A stretch of 64,000 nucleotides of DNA from assembly GCF_026341775.1 (NCBI RefSeq), contig NZ_JAPEOB010000001.1, forward strand, positions 2,418,001 to 2,482,000, read 5' to 3'. The notes beneath the pieces were generated by a model. The model worked only from the letters and a program-made list of their open reading frames with translations, searched no databases and was not told the origin of the DNA. This document shows positions 1 to 9,355 of the stretch, piece by piece. The stretch's first letter is position 1; each line of letters opens with the position of its first letter. Origin of the DNA: Streptomyces sp. NBC_00654. Its GTDB lineage: Bacteria; Actinomycetota; Actinomycetes; Streptomycetales; Streptomycetaceae. A program made the position numbers and the translations under genes.

Positions 1-563
1 GCCCGGACGGCCTGCGGAATCAGCACGCTGACCATGACCTGCGTCTTGCTCATGCCCAGGGCGTACGCCGCTTCGCTCTGCCCCTTGGGCACCGAGTTGA
101 TGCCGGCCCGCAGCACCTCGGCCTGCACACAGCCGTTGTAGACGGACAGGCCGAGCGCCAGGGCCCACATCGAGTAGTCGGTGAGGAACCCGACCCAGAT
201 GGCGTAGATGGTGATCAGCAGCGGGATCGAGCGGAACAGTTCGATGAACGTGGTGGCCACCCAGCGGACCGGCCTGTGGTCCGAGAGCCGGGCGACGGCG
301 AGCACCACACCCAGGATCAGCGAGCCGATCGCGGCCAGACCGAAGGCCTTCAGCGTGGCGACCAGGGAGTCGGCGATGTTCTGCCGGATGCCCGTGTAGT
401 TGAAGATGTCCCACATCTCGGGGGCCAGATGCCCCTTGTCGGACAGCCGCACGATGCTGACGCCCAGCAGCGCCAGGATGGCGAGAGTGCCGATGACCGC
501 GTAGATCCGGTTGCGTACGGCGGCCTTGGGTCCCGGTGCGTCGTAGAGAACGCTGGCGCTCAT
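1..563 (-). CDS. gluD: Glutamate-type amino acid ABC transporter permease GluD (3' end outside window)
   Basis: This is an inner-membrane permease of a polar amino acid ABC importer (HisM/GltK class). The N-terminal 187 or so codons are in the window and the C-terminus lies before base 1. An N-terminal hydrophobic segment (AVIGTLAILALLGVSIV) is followed by the core permease domain, with LGVVLAVARLSDHRPVRW and FIELFRSIPLLITIYAIW, and then the start of the EAA coupling loop (QAEVLRAGINSVPKGQSEAA). The ATG at 563 overlaps the gluC stop in an ATGA junction, so the two are translationally coupled. It should pair with GluC as the heterodimeric channel energised by GluA. The family call is firm. The substrate (glutamate/aspartate) is inferred from operon similarity to gluABCD. 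Confidence 0.9.
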   Translation of the reverse strand, partial: MSASVLYDAPGPKAAVRNRIYAVIGTLAILALLGVSIVRLSDKGHLAPEMWDIFNYTGIRQNIADSLVATLKAFGLAAIGSLILGVVLAVARLSDHRPVRWVATTFIELFRSIPLLITIYAIWVGFLTDYSMWALALGLSVYNGCVQAEVLRAGINSVPKGQSEAAYALGMSKTQVMVSVLIPQAVR

Positions 564-1207
564 CGGGCGACCTCCATGCGACGCTCCAGCAGCCGGAACA
601 GGCCGCTGATGACAAAGGTGACGACCAGGTAGCCCAGGGCCACCCAGATGAAGACGGGAGCGATCTCGTAACCCCGGTCACTCATCAGCTTCTGCCAGCC
701 GAACAGCTCGGTGACACTGAAGGCGCCCGCGATCGCGGAGTTCTTCGTGAGCGCGATGAAGATGCTGCTCAGCGGCGGGATCACGGTCCGCGTGGCCTGC
801 GGGAGCACGACGATCCGCAGCGTCTGGGCGAACGTCATCCCGATGGAGCGCGCGGCCTCGGCCTGTCCCAGCGGCACGGTGTTGATGCCCGAGCGGACCG
901 CCTCGCAGACGAACGACGAGGTGTAGAAGCCGAGCGCCAGCGAGCCGAGCAGGAACGGACTCATGCCGGGGAAGAGGATCTCCGGGACGACGAAGAAGAA
1001 GATCAGGAAGAGCAGGGTCAGCGGGGTGTTGCGCAGCAGCGTCACCCAGGCGGTGCCGAAGAACCGCAGCGGCGGCACGGGCGAGACCCGGAATCCGGCG
1101 ATGGCGACACCGAGAACCAGGGCGATAACCGAGCTGACGGCGGTGATCGACACTGTTCCTATGAAGCCGTCGCGGAACTCTGGGAAATTGTCGAGCAGTA
1201 CGTTCAT
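560..1207 (-). CDS. gluC: Glutamate-type amino acid ABC transporter permease GluC
   Basis: 215-aa integral membrane permease. The chosen ATG (1207, protein MNVLLDNFPEF) has a GGAG 8 nt upstream; a longer in-frame reading from 1267 has no convincing ribosome site. Hydrophobic segments are visible at about residues 14-36 (FIGTVSITAVSSVIALVLGV) and further on (TLLFLIFFFVVPEILF, PVFIWVALGYLVVTFVISGL). The EAA-type loop reads CEAVRSGINTVPLGQAEAARS. It lies between gluB and gluD, overlaps gluD by 3 nt, and forms the translocation channel with GluD. Length and domain layout are normal for the family. Confidence 0.92.
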   Translation of the reverse strand: MNVLLDNFPEFRDGFIGTVSITAVSSVIALVLGVAIAGFRVSPVPPLRFFGTAWVTLLRNTPLTLLFLIFFFVVPEILFPGMSPFLLGSLALGFYTSSFVCEAVRSGINTVPLGQAEAARSIGMTFAQTLRIVVLPQATRTVIPPLSSIFIALTKNSAIAGAFSVTELFGWQKLMSDRGYEIAPVFIWVALGYLVVTFVISGLFRLLERRMEVAR

Positions 1208-1417
1208 GAGGTCTCCGCGTCGGCGGTCAGCGGCATCAGGGCAGGGGAAGGGGCGCCCCGTACGCACACCGTGCCCGGCGGGAGCGGCAGCGGTGGCGTA
1301 CGGGACGCTTCGGTCACGGGCGCGGCGTCGGTCTCGGACGCACGCACGGCATCAGTGACGGGACGTCGGCGGCCGGACGGCCTCGGCGGCAGGGCCGCCT
1401 TCGGCCGCGGCTGCGCG

Positions 1418-2341
1418 TCAGTAGCGCTCGATGGCCGGCGGCTCGGTGTAGTCCGAACCGGACAGACCCAGCGTCGCCTCGTAGATCTTCTTGTACGTAC
1501 CGTCCTTGACGTGCGCCTCCAGCGACTTGTTGATCGCCTCGCGCAGAGCCTTGTCGTCCTTGTTCATGCCGACGCCGTAGGGCTCGTCGGTGAACGGCTC
1601 ACCGACGACCCTGAGCTTGCCGGAGTTGGCGGCGGCGTAGCCCTTGAGGATCGAGTCATCGGTGGTGACGGCGTCGATCTGCTTGGTCAGCAGCTGCTGC
1701 ACGCAGTCCGAGTACTTGGCGAGCTCGACGACGCTCGCACCGTACTCCGGCTTCTTGATCTCCTGGAGGGGAGTGGAGCCGACGATCGAGCAGACCTTCT
1801 TGCCCTTCACCGAATCCTTGCCGGTGATGGACTTCTCGTCCTTGCGCACCAGCAGGTCGGCGCCGGCCTTGTAGTACGGACCCGCGAAGCCGACCTGCTT
1901 CTTGCGCTCGTCGTTGATCGTGTACGTACCGACGAAGTAGTCGACCTGGCCCTTGGAGATCGCCGTCTCGCGGATGCCGGAGTCGACCGTCTTCCACTCG
2001 ATCTGCTTGGCGGAGAAGCCGAGGTCGGCGGCGATCATCTTGGCGATCTCGATGTCGAAGCCGGAGCGCTCCTTGGTCGACTGGTCCTCGAAGCCCAGGT
2101 ACGGCTGGTCGGCCTTGGCGCCGATGACCAGCTTGCCGCGCTTCTTGGCCTCCTTGAAGACCGGGGAGTCCAGGTCGACACCCGTCGCGACGGTGTACGT
2201 CGGCAGCTCGGGGGCGTTGGAGGCGCCGGGCTTGGTCCCGGACGGCTTGTCACCGGCCGAGCCCTCCTTGCCACCACACGCGGTCGCGGTCAGGGCGAGC
2301 ACGGCGATGGCCGCGACGGCGGCCGACTTGCGGAGCTTCAT
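1418..2341 (-). CDS. gluB: Glutamate-binding lipoprotein GluB (SBP family 3)
   Basis: 307-aa extracellular solute-binding protein anchored to the outer face of the membrane. The N-terminus MKLRKSAAVAAIAVLALTAT leads to a lipobox ending ALTATAC, with the modified Cys at residue 22. A Ser/Gly/Pro-rich linker follows, then a type 3 binding fold: GFDIEIAKMIAADLGF, then the substrate-contact region DYFVGTYTINDERKK, and later SLEAHVKDGTYKKIYEATLG. The ATG at 2341 is the first codon before the signal peptide; longer in-frame readings to 2974 have no homology. It lies 32 nt downstream of gluA, so it is probably cotranscribed. Glutamate/aspartate specificity is inferred from the family. Confidence 0.93.
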   Translation of the reverse strand: MKLRKSAAVAAIAVLALTATACGGKEGSAGDKPSGTKPGASNAPELPTYTVATGVDLDSPVFKEAKKRGKLVIGAKADQPYLGFEDQSTKERSGFDIEIAKMIAADLGFSAKQIEWKTVDSGIRETAISKGQVDYFVGTYTINDERKKQVGFAGPYYKAGADLLVRKDEKSITGKDSVKGKKVCSIVGSTPLQEIKKPEYGASVVELAKYSDCVQQLLTKQIDAVTTDDSILKGYAAANSGKLRVVGEPFTDEPYGVGMNKDDKALREAINKSLEAHVKDGTYKKIYEATLGLSGSDYTEPPAIERY

Positions 2342-2373
2342 CTGAACATTCCTTATGTCGTGGGTCGTTGTCG

Positions 2374-3159
2374 TCAGTGGTGAAGGATCTTCGACAGGAA
2401 GTCCTTGGCCCGGTCGCTGCGCGGATTGCTGAAGAACTGGTCGGGCGAGGCCTCTTCGACGATCTTCCCGTCCGCCATGAAGACGACACGGTTGGCGGCG
2501 GAACGGGCGAAGCCCATCTCGTGGGTGACGACGATCATCGTCATCCCGTCCCGGGCCAGTTGCTGCATGACTTCGAGGACCTCGTTGATCATCTCCGGGT
2601 CGAGCGCCGAAGTGGGCTCGTCGAAGAGCATGACCTTGGGGTCCATCGCCAACGCCCGTGCGATCGCGACGCGTTGCTGCTGACCGCCGGAGAGCTGCGC
2701 CGGGTACTTGTCGGCCTGCACTCCGACGCCCACCCGGTCGAGCAGGGTGCGGGCCTTCTCCTCCGCGGCCTTCCTGTCGGTCCTGCGGACCTTGGTCTGG
2801 CCCAGCATGACGTTCTCCAGCACGGTCTTGTGCGCGAAGAGATTGAACGACTGGAAGACCATGCCCACATCGGCGCGCAGCCGGGCCAGCTCCTTGCCCT
2901 CCTGGGGCAGCGGCTTGCCGTCGATCGAGATCGCGCCCGAGTCGATCGTCTCCAAGCGGTTGATGGTGCGGCACAGCGTGGACTTGCCGGACCCGGAGGG
3001 CCCGATGACGACCACGACCTCGCCACGGGCGATGGTCAGGTCGATGTCCTGGAGCACATGCAGCGCGCCGAAGTGCTTGTTGACGTTGCTCAGTACGACA
3101 AGGTCGTTCGCCGCAGGGGCGGCATCCTCGGCGGCCTTGGTCACTGAAACTCCGCTCAT
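2374..3159 (-). CDS. gluA: Glutamate ABC transporter ATPase GluA
   Basis: 261-aa cytoplasmic ATPase that powers the GluCD channel. All ABC motifs are intact: Walker [11 protein letters not shown]-loop [11 protein letters not shown], signature [15 protein letters not shown], Walker [15 protein letters not shown] and switch-loop VVTHEMGF. About 20 residues precede the usual start of the family domain. It is the first gene of the gluABCD operon and diverges from the response regulator at 3542 across a 382-bp shared region. Confidence 0.94.
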   Translation of the reverse strand: MSGVSVTKAAEDAAPAANDLVVLSNVNKHFGALHVLQDIDLTIARGEVVVVIGPSGSGKSTLCRTINRLETIDSGAISIDGKPLPQEGKELARLRADVGMVFQSFNLFAHKTVLENVMLGQTKVRRTDRKAAEEKARTLLDRVGVGVQADKYPAQLSGGQQQRVAIARALAMDPKVMLFDEPTSALDPEMINEVLEVMQQLARDGMTMIVVTHEMGFARSAANRVVFMADGKIVEEASPDQFFSNPRSDRAKDFLSKILHH

Positions 3160-3541
3160 CGGCTTCTTGCTCCGTCCTCCTCGGTTGGCAAGGACACTAG
3201 TGACGCAGTGCGACCAGCGTCATTACATCTGAGCGGAAATTGAGCATAACGATCCGGCGGCAACCGGACACTCCGTGTGAACGGGACGCCCGGAGCGCGG
3301 CCGGGGCGTACCGGGTGCATAACGGAAACCCTGCTGTAACCGGTGGGCCCTTGACTGGCGTGCCCGTCATCGGAGTGGATGCCCTGAGGGGAACGGACGT
3401 GAAACGCCGCTGAACGGGAAGTCTCACGGAGACCACGCGGAGTGAAACGCCATGTATCGCCATGTAACAGCACGTAACGCCATGCGACATCCGTACGTGG
3501 CGCAGAGCCCCGCGGTACCCGGGGGGACGGAGAGGAGGGGC
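3160..3541. promoter_or_regulatory. Divergent promoter region between gluA and the response regulator gene
   Basis: This 382-bp non-coding stretch must hold the gluABCD promoter (minus) and the response-regulator promoter (plus). I see no convincing protein in it. Its most ordered element is a 10-bp-period repeat array near 3448-3487, listed separately. The plus-strand gene has a strong GGAGAGGAGGGG ribosome site at its end (about 3529-3540). Individual -10/-35 boxes were not assigned. Confidence 0.6.
3448..3487 (+). repeat. Four 10-bp direct repeats (CGCCATGTAN) upstream of the response regulator
   Basis: Successive 10-bp units start at 3448, 3458, 3468 and 3478 and read CGCCATGTAT, CGCCATGTAA, CAGCACGTAA and CGCCATGCGA. 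The array ends about 55 bp before the response-regulator ATG. OmpR/PhoB-class regulators bind head-to-tail repeats with roughly one helical turn between half-sites, so this is a good candidate autoregulatory operator. It could also affect the divergent glu operon. Function is inferred from spacing only. Confidence 0.55.
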
Positions 3542-4234
3542 ATGAGACTTCTGCTCGTCGAGGACGACGATCACGTCGCGGCGGCCCTGTCCGCCGTGCT
3601 CGCCCGGCACGGCTTCCGTGTGGTGCACGCACGCAACGGCGAGGAGGCGCTGCGCGCGCTGCTCCCGGCCGAGAAGGAGCCCTTCGGGGTCATCCTCCTG
3701 GACCTCGGGCTGCCCGATCAGGACGGCTACGAGGTCTGTGGCAAGATCCGCAAGCGGACCTCGACCCCGGTGATCATGGTGACCGCGCGCGCCGATGTGC
3801 GCTCGCGCATCCACGGGCTCAACCTCGGCGCCGACGACTATGTCGTCAAGCCCTACGACACCGGCGAACTGCTCGCCCGTATCCACGCGGTCGCCCGGCG
3901 CACCCTGCCCGGCGAGGACACCGCGCCCACCCCCGTCGCCGCGCTGCGGCTCGGGCCGGTCCATATCGAGCTGCCGACCCGCAGGGTCAGCGTCGGCGGG
4001 GACGAAGTCCAGCTCACCCGCAAGGAGTTCGACCTCCTCGCGCTCCTCGCCCAGCGGCCCGGTGTGGTGTTCCGCCGGGAACAGATCATCAGCGAGGTGT
4101 GGCGCACCAGCTGGGAGGGGACGGGGCGCACGCTGGAAGTGCATGTCGCCTCCCTGCGCTCCAAGCTGCGGCTGCCCGCACTGATCGAGACCGTGCGGGG
4201 CGTCGGCTACCGGCTCGTCTCGCCGTCCGCGTAG
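3542..4234 (+). CDS. OmpR/PhoB-family response regulator
   Basis: 230-aa DNA-binding response regulator. Receiver domain at about residues 1-115, with acidic pocket EDDD (7-10), phospho-acceptor Asp54 in ILLDLGLPDQDG, and the conserved Lys in VVKPYDTGELL. A winged-helix output domain covers about residues 130-230 (LTRKEFDLLALLAQ, GRTLEVHVASLRSKL, IETVRGVGYRL). The ATG at 3542 directly follows a purine-rich ribosome site. An upstream in-frame start at 3452 would place coding sequence inside the repeat array and is unlikely. The kinase gene starts 15 nt downstream. The controlled genes are not evident from sequence; the adjacent glu operon is one possibility. Confidence 0.93.
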   Translation: MRLLLVEDDDHVAAALSAVLARHGFRVVHARNGEEALRALLPAEKEPFGVILLDLGLPDQDGYEVCGKIRKRTSTPVIMVTARADVRSRIHGLNLGADDYVVKPYDTGELLARIHAVARRTLPGEDTAPTPVAALRLGPVHIELPTRRVSVGGDEVQLTRKEFDLLALLAQRPGVVFRREQIISEVWRTSWEGTGRTLEVHVASLRSKLRLPALIETVRGVGYRLVSPSA

Positions 4235-4249
4235 GGGCGTACGTTCCCG

Positions 4250-5644
4250 GTGCACACCCGCCTGCTTCCGCTGCTCATCATTCTCATGGCGGCCGTTCTG
4301 CTCGCACTGGGCTTCCCGCTCGCCGTCAGCGTGGCCGCCGCCGAGCAGCAGCGCGTCGTCATCGACCGGATCGACGACACGGCACGGTTCGCCGCGCTGG
4401 CGCAGTTCGTCAGTGAGCCCATGCCGGGCAACGACGAACGCAGACGCACCCTCCAGACGGAACTGGAGGCGTACGACTCCGTGTACGGGATCCGGGTGGG
4501 CGTCTTCTACCGGGACGACAGACCGCTGGCGAAGGCCCCGTCCGGCTGGAGCCTGCCCGCCGCGGGGGAGGGGCGGGAGGCGTTCAAGGAGGCTCTGCTC
4601 GGCCGCCGCTCCCACGATCCGCCCCAGGTGTGGCCCTGGCAGACCGGCCGGATCGTCGTCGCCTCGCCCGTCGTACGGGACGGCGATGTCGTCGCCGTCG
4701 TCGTCATCGACTCACCCACCGATGGGATGCGGTCCCGGACGCTGCACGGCTGGCTGCTGATCGCGCTGGGCGAGGGACTCGCGATGCTGGTCGCGGTCGG
4801 CGCGGCCTTCCGGCTCACGGGCTGGGTGCTGCTGCCCGTGCGGATCCTGGACGCGGCCACCCACGACATCGCCGTCGGCCGCATGCGTTCACGGGTCGCG
4901 GCATCCGGCGGACCGCCGGAACTCAGACGCCTGGCCCGCTCGTTCAACGAGATGGCCGACAACGTCGAGGACGTGCTGGAGCAGCAGCGCGCCTTCGTCG
5001 CCGACGCCTCGCACCAACTGCGCAACCCACTGGCCGCGCTGCTGCTGCGCATCGAGCTCCTCGCCCTCGAACTCCCCGAGGGGAACGAGGAGATCGCCTC
5101 GGTGCGTACGGAGGGCAAGCGCCTGGCACAGGTCCTCGACGACCTCCTCGGCCTCGCGCTGGCCGAGCACACGGAGGCCGACCTCAAGCTCACCGACCTC
5201 GGAGCGCTCACGGCGGAGCGGGTCGCCTCCTGGCGCCCGGTCGCGGACGAGAAGGGCGTCGTCCTGGCGCTCGACGGTGCGGCGGCGGTCACCGCGTGGG
5301 CGGACCCCATCGCCCTCTCCAGCGCCCTCGACGCCGTGATCGACAACGCCCTGAAGTTCACGCCGCCGGGCGAGGACGTACGCGTCACGGTCGCCGCCGG
5401 CGCCGCCCGCGCGACGGTCGTGGTCGCCGACCGGGGACCGGGGCTGACCGAGCAGGAACTGGAGCGCATCGGCGACCGTTTCTGGCGCAGCAACCGCCAC
5501 CAGAACGTCAAGGGGTCCGGCCTCGGGCTGTCCATCACACGAGTGCTGCTCGCGGCGGGCGACAGCTCGATCTCCTACGCCCGGAACGAGCCGCACGGGC
5601 TGTGCGTGACGGTGTCGGTGCCGCGGAACCTCCCGCACGGCTGA
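4250..5644 (+). CDS. Sensor histidine kinase
   Basis: 464-aa membrane sensor kinase and partner of the preceding regulator. The GTG start gives MHTRLLPLLIILMAAVLLAL, the first membrane segment. An extracytoplasmic sensor region of about 130 residues follows, then a second segment (GWLLIALGEGLAMLVAVGAA) and a HAMP-like region (RMRSRVAASGGPPELRRLAR). The phospho-acceptor His lies in FVADASHQLRNPLAALLL. The ATPase domain carries N-box DNALKFTP, G1 VADRGPGL and G2 GSGLGLSI, all intact. The signal sensed is unknown. Confidence 0.93.
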   Translation: MHTRLLPLLIILMAAVLLALGFPLAVSVAAAEQQRVVIDRIDDTARFAALAQFVSEPMPGNDERRRTLQTELEAYDSVYGIRVGVFYRDDRPLAKAPSGWSLPAAGEGREAFKEALLGRRSHDPPQVWPWQTGRIVVASPVVRDGDVVAVVVIDSPTDGMRSRTLHGWLLIALGEGLAMLVAVGAAFRLTGWVLLPVRILDAATHDIAVGRMRSRVAASGGPPELRRLARSFNEMADNVEDVLEQQRAFVADASHQLRNPLAALLLRIELLALELPEGNEEIASVRTEGKRLAQVLDDLLGLALAEHTEADLKLTDLGALTAERVASWRPVADEKGVVLALDGAAAVTAWADPIALSSALDAVIDNALKFTPPGEDVRVTVAAGAARATVVVADRGPGLTEQELERIGDRFWRSNRHQNVKGSGLGLSITRVLLAAGDSSISYARNEPHGLCVTVSVPRNLPHG

Positions 5645-5678
5645 GCGGCCGCGACCACAACCGCATGCGCGCGGGCGC

Positions 5679-6677
5679 TCAGGGCTTGACGGAGCGGTAG
5701 TAGCGCCCGGCCCCTTCGTGCAGGGGGAGCGGGTCGGTGTAGATCGCCGTCCGGAGGTCCACCAGCTGGGCCGCGTGCACCTCGCGCCCGATCCGGTCCC
5801 TGCTGTTGATCACGGTCCGGGTGAAGGCCTCGGTCATCGCCGGATCCGTACGGTCGGTGGTGACCAGCAGATTGGCGACGGCCACCGTGGGCACCGACTG
5901 TCCCTGCTGCGCGTTCAGATAGGCGTCGCCGGGCATCACCGCCGAGCGGTAGAAGCGGGTGGGCCCGCCCGCCGCCTGGAGCTTCGCGATCAGCGGATCC
6001 TCCAGCGGCACCAGCCGGACGGTGTACCGCTCCGACAGCTCCTGCACCGCGCTGGTCGGCAGACCCCCCGACCAGAAGAACGCGTCGAGCAGGCCCTCCG
6101 TCAGCCGGGTCGGCATCGTGTCGATCCCGGCCGGCACGGGCGTGATGCCGGACGCCGGATCGATGCCCGCGGCCTTCATCAGCCGGTCGGCGACCAGCCG
6201 GACCCCCGACCCCTGCTGCCCCACCCCGACCCGCTTGCCCCGCAGATCGGCGACCTTGCGCACCTCGGAGTCCCGGGGCACGACCAGCTGGATGTAGTCG
6301 TCGTACAGCCGGACACAGCCGCGCAGCCGCTGCGAGCCGGGCTTGCCGTCCCGCAGATAGGTGGCGACGGCATCGGCGGTGGCGATGGTGAAGTCGGCCT
6401 TCCCCGTCGCGACCCGTTCGAGGTTCTGCTGCGAGCCCTCGCTGGTCCGCAGCTGTATGGACACCTCGGGCATGTCCTTGGCCAGCGCTCCTTCGAGCCG
6501 CTCGCCGTACCGCTGGTAGACGCCGCTGGGCACGCCCGTGGAGAAGGTCAGAGAGCCGCTCGGCGCCGTTTCCCCCAGCGGGAGCACCCACCACAGCAGC
6601 AGCCCGAGAACGACCGCGAGAGCGGCGCCCGCCTGAACGGTGCGTCGTCGGCAGAATCGGGACAGGGCGTGGAGCAT
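5679..6677 (-). CDS. TAXI-family solute-binding protein
   Basis: 332-aa exported or membrane-anchored protein of the TAXI (TRAP-associated extracytoplasmic immunogenic) family. A basic N-terminus ([15 protein letters not shown]) and one hydrophobic segment ([20 protein letters not shown]) precede the binding fold. The fold has the family opening [19 protein letters not shown], then [13 protein letters not shown] and [17 protein letters not shown]. No lipobox Cys was seen. No TRAP permease (DctQM) gene is adjacent, which is common for actinobacterial TAXI proteins. It is convergent with the kinase gene, 34 bp apart. The ligand is unknown. Confidence 0.85.
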   Translation of the reverse strand: MLHALSRFCRRRTVQAGAALAVVLGLLLWWVLPLGETAPSGSLTFSTGVPSGVYQRYGERLEGALAKDMPEVSIQLRTSEGSQQNLERVATGKADFTIATADAVATYLRDGKPGSQRLRGCVRLYDDYIQLVVPRDSEVRKVADLRGKRVGVGQQGSGVRLVADRLMKAAGIDPASGITPVPAGIDTMPTRLTEGLLDAFFWSGGLPTSAVQELSERYTVRLVPLEDPLIAKLQAAGGPTRFYRSAVMPGDAYLNAQQGQSVPTVAVANLLVTTDRTDPAMTEAFTRTVINSRDRIGREVHAAQLVDLRTAIYTDPLPLHEGAGRYYRSVKP

Positions 6678-6823
6678 GGCCGCGATCCTGCCAGCTCACA
6701 CCCCTGCTGGCCAGGCCCGGGGCCCGCGGCGGGGAGTGCCGGGCCGTCCCCGCGGCGGCCGTGGCGGGGAGGTGCGGGGGGAGGGACGGAGGGAGGCGCG
6801 CCACAACCGCCTACCCTTGTCGC

Positions 6824-8344
6824 ATGAGCAGCGGCAACCGGAGCGAAGCAGTGGACGTCAAGAAAAGCTACGAGGTGCGCACCTACGGGTGCCAGATGAA
6901 CGTTCACGACTCCGAACGGCTGTCGGGCCTCCTGGAGGACGCCGGCTACGTACGCGCACCCGAGGGTTCCGACGGTGACGCCGACGTCGTCGTCTTCAAC
7001 ACCTGTGCGGTACGGGAGAACGCCGACAACAAGCTCTACGGCAACCTCGGCCGGCTCGCCCCGATGAAGACCAAGCGGCCCGGGATGCAGATCGCGGTGG
7101 GCGGCTGCCTCGCGCAGAAGGACCGCGACACGATTGTCGAGCGGGCCCCCTGGGTGGACGTCGTCTTCGGCACGCACAACATCGGCAAGCTGCCGGTGCT
7201 GCTGGAGCGCGCCCGTATCCAGGAGGAGGCGCAGATCGAGATCGCCGAATCCCTGGAGGCGTTCCCCTCCACGCTCCCCACCCGCCGCGAGTCCGCCTAC
7301 GCGGCGTGGGTCTCCATCTCCGTCGGCTGCAACAACACCTGCACCTTCTGTATCGTCCCCGCGCTGCGCGGCAAGGAGAAGGACCGCCGGACCGGCGACA
7401 TCCTGGCCGAGATCGAGGCACTCGTCGCCGAGGGCGTGTCCGAGATCACCCTGCTCGGCCAGAACGTGAACGCCTACGGCTCCGACATCGGCGACCGCGA
7501 GGCCTTCTCCAAACTGCTGCGCGCCTGCGGACGGATCGAGGGCCTGGAGCGGGTGCGCTTCACCTCGCCGCACCCGCGCGACTTCACCGACGACGTCATC
7601 GCCGCGATGGCCGAGACCCCGAACGTGATGCCGCAGCTCCACATGCCGATGCAGTCGGGCTCCGACACGGTCCTGAAGGCGATGCGGCGCTCGTACCGGC
7701 AGGAGCGCTTCCTCGGGATCATCGAGAAGGTGCGCGCGGCGATGCCGGACGCCGCCATCTCCACCGACATCATCGTGGGCTTCCCCGGCGAGACCGAGGA
7801 GGACTTCCAGCAGACGATGCACGCCGTGCGCGAGGCCCGCTTCGCGAACGCCTTCACCTTCCAGTACTCCAAGCGGCCCGGGACCCCGGCCGCCGACATG
7901 GAGGGCCAGATCCCCAAGGAGGTCGTGCAGGAGCGCTACATGCGTCTGTCCGCACTCCAGGAGGAGATCTCCTGGGAGGAGAACAAGAAGCAGGTCGGCC
8001 GCACCCTGGACGTCATGGTCGCCGAGGGCGAGGGCCGCAAGGACGGTGCCACCCACCGTCTCTCCGGCCGCGCCCCCGACAACCGCCTCGTCCACTTCAC
8101 CAAGCCCTCCGGGGCGGTCCGCCCCGGAGACGTGGTGACCGTCGAGATCACCTATGCCGCCCCGCACCACCTGCTGGCGGAAGGCACCCCGCTGGGCGTG
8201 CGCAGCACGCGCGCGGGGGACGCCTGGGAGAAGCGCGCCACGGCCGCGGTATCCCGGCCCGCCGGTGTGATGCTCGGCCTGCCGGGCATCGGTGCCCCGG
8301 CACCGCTCCCGGCCGCGGCGACTCCCGGCTGCGGCGGCGTCTGA
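6824..8344 (+). CDS. miaB: tRNA-2-methylthio-N6-isopentenyladenosine synthase MiaB
   Basis: 506-aa radical SAM methylthiotransferase that adds the 2-methylthio group to i6A37 of tRNAs reading UNN codons, so it acts after MiaA. The N-terminal MTTase domain has its three cluster Cys in [23 protein letters not shown] and AVGGCLAQ. The radical SAM motif is CNNTCTFC in [20 protein letters not shown]-like RNA-binding region lies near residues 380-450 ([30 protein letters not shown]). A variable C-terminal tail of about 50 residues is typical of Streptomyces. The ATG at 6824 has no strong Shine-Dalgarno. miaA lies about 1.4 kb downstream. Confidence 0.96.
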   Translation: MSSGNRSEAVDVKKSYEVRTYGCQMNVHDSERLSGLLEDAGYVRAPEGSDGDADVVVFNTCAVRENADNKLYGNLGRLAPMKTKRPGMQIAVGGCLAQKDRDTIVERAPWVDVVFGTHNIGKLPVLLERARIQEEAQIEIAESLEAFPSTLPTRRESAYAAWVSISVGCNNTCTFCIVPALRGKEKDRRTGDILAEIEALVAEGVSEITLLGQNVNAYGSDIGDREAFSKLLRACGRIEGLERVRFTSPHPRDFTDDVIAAMAETPNVMPQLHMPMQSGSDTVLKAMRRSYRQERFLGIIEKVRAAMPDAAISTDIIVGFPGETEEDFQQTMHAVREARFANAFTFQYSKRPGTPAADMEGQIPKEVVQERYMRLSALQEEISWEENKKQVGRTLDVMVAEGEGRKDGATHRLSGRAPDNRLVHFTKPSGAVRPGDVVTVEITYAAPHHLLAEGTPLGVRSTRAGDAWEKRATAAVSRPAGVMLGLPGIGAPAPLPAAATPGCGGV

Positions 8345-8438
8345 CACCTCGGCGCCCGGCGCCCCGGCGGGCTCCTCACCCGCTGCCGCGCCGGAGACCG
8401 CGGTACCCGGCGCGGCGCCCCGCAGTACGCTGACCGGC

Positions 8439-9179
8439 ATGCTTGTCGCCGCCGCCGTGTGCCCCTGCCCGCCTCTCCTGGTGCCCGAGGTCGCCGCCGG
8501 AGCCGCTCCCGAGCTCGATGCCGCGCGGACCGCGTGCCTCGACGCCCTGGGTGTGCTCGCCGCCTCCCGCCCCGATCTGCTGGTCGTGGTCGGCCCCGCG
8601 GGCGAGGAGGGGCGCGGACGGCACCTGGAGGGCGCTGTCGGCTCCTTCGGAGGCTTCGGGGTCGAACTGGGCGTACGCCTGGGCGTGGCACCCGTGACGG
8701 GGCCTGTGGGCGAGTCCTGGCCGGACGCCGCGTCCCGGCCGCTGCCGTTCTCCCTGGCCGTCGGCGCATGGCTGCTGGACCGGGCGCGGTGGGCCGGTGC
8801 GCCCGTCGAAGGACTCGGCGTGGCGGAGACCCTGAGCGGGGAACGCTGCGCGGTGGCGGGCCGGGAACTGGCGGCCGGCGCCGACCGCGTCGCGCTCCTG
8901 GTGATGGGCGACGGCAGTGCCTGCCGCACGCTGAAGGCGCCGGGATATCTGGACGAGCGGGCCGCGGGGTTCGACGCGCGGACGGCGGCGGCACTGGGCG
9001 CCGCGGATCTCGCCGTGCTCCGCGCGCTCGACGAGCCGCTCGCGTACGAACTGAAGGCGGCGGGCCGCGCCCCCTGGCAGGTCCTCGCGGGCGCCGCCGA
9101 GGGCACGGGCCTGGGCGGCCGGCTCCTGTACGAGGACGCCCCGTACGGCGTCGGCTACACCGTCGCCGCCTGGTCGTGA
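8439..9179 (+). CDS. Class III extradiol dioxygenase-like (LigB-fold) conserved protein
   Basis: 246-aa protein of a family found between miaB and miaA in streptomycetes. The sequence MLVAAAVCPCPPLLVPEVAA followed by PDLLVVVGPAGEEGRG resembles the start of LigB-type/AmmeMemoRadiSam subunit B-like folds. Later segments are LLVMGDGSACRTLKAPGYLDERAAGFDARTAAAL-type. A canonical metal-binding His pair is not obvious, so enzymatic activity is uncertain. It starts 95 bp after miaB and is probably cotranscribed with it. The fold assignment comes from memory of annotation and overall pattern, and the function is unknown. Confidence 0.75.
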   Translation: MLVAAAVCPCPPLLVPEVAAGAAPELDAARTACLDALGVLAASRPDLLVVVGPAGEEGRGRHLEGAVGSFGGFGVELGVRLGVAPVTGPVGESWPDAASRPLPFSLAVGAWLLDRARWAGAPVEGLGVAETLSGERCAVAGRELAAGADRVALLVMGDGSACRTLKAPGYLDERAAGFDARTAAALGAADLAVLRALDEPLAYELKAAGRAPWQVLAGAAEGTGLGGRLLYEDAPYGVGYTVAAWS

Positions 9180-9235
9180 GCCCGCGGTGAACCGGCACCG
9201 CCCCCGCCGCCGGCGGTGAGGCGGTGGGCGCACAC

Positions 9236-9277
9236 GCCGGACGGCCGCGGAGCACGGTCGCTCCACGGCCGTCCGGC
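9236..9277. terminator. Long hairpin, probable bidirectional terminator
   Basis: A 12-bp perfect stem (arms 9236-9247 and 9266-9277, GCCGGACGGCCG with its complement) is followed after one C/A mismatch by a 5-bp GGAGC/GCTCC stem and a 6-nt loop. It lies between the convergent genes ending at 9179 (plus) and 9356 (minus). No T-tract follows, as is usual in Streptomyces. Confidence 0.75.
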
Positions 9278-9355
9278 ACCGCGCTCGATCACCTCCGGCC
9301 CGGCCCCGTCAGGACCGGACGCCCCTCACTGCCGGGCGCCGGAGCGTGCCCCGGA

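Noticed and set aside
536..2383. A 615-codon plus-strand frame across gluC and gluB
   Set aside because: It is low-complexity Arg/Gly/Asp-rich and antisense to two well-conserved transporter genes.
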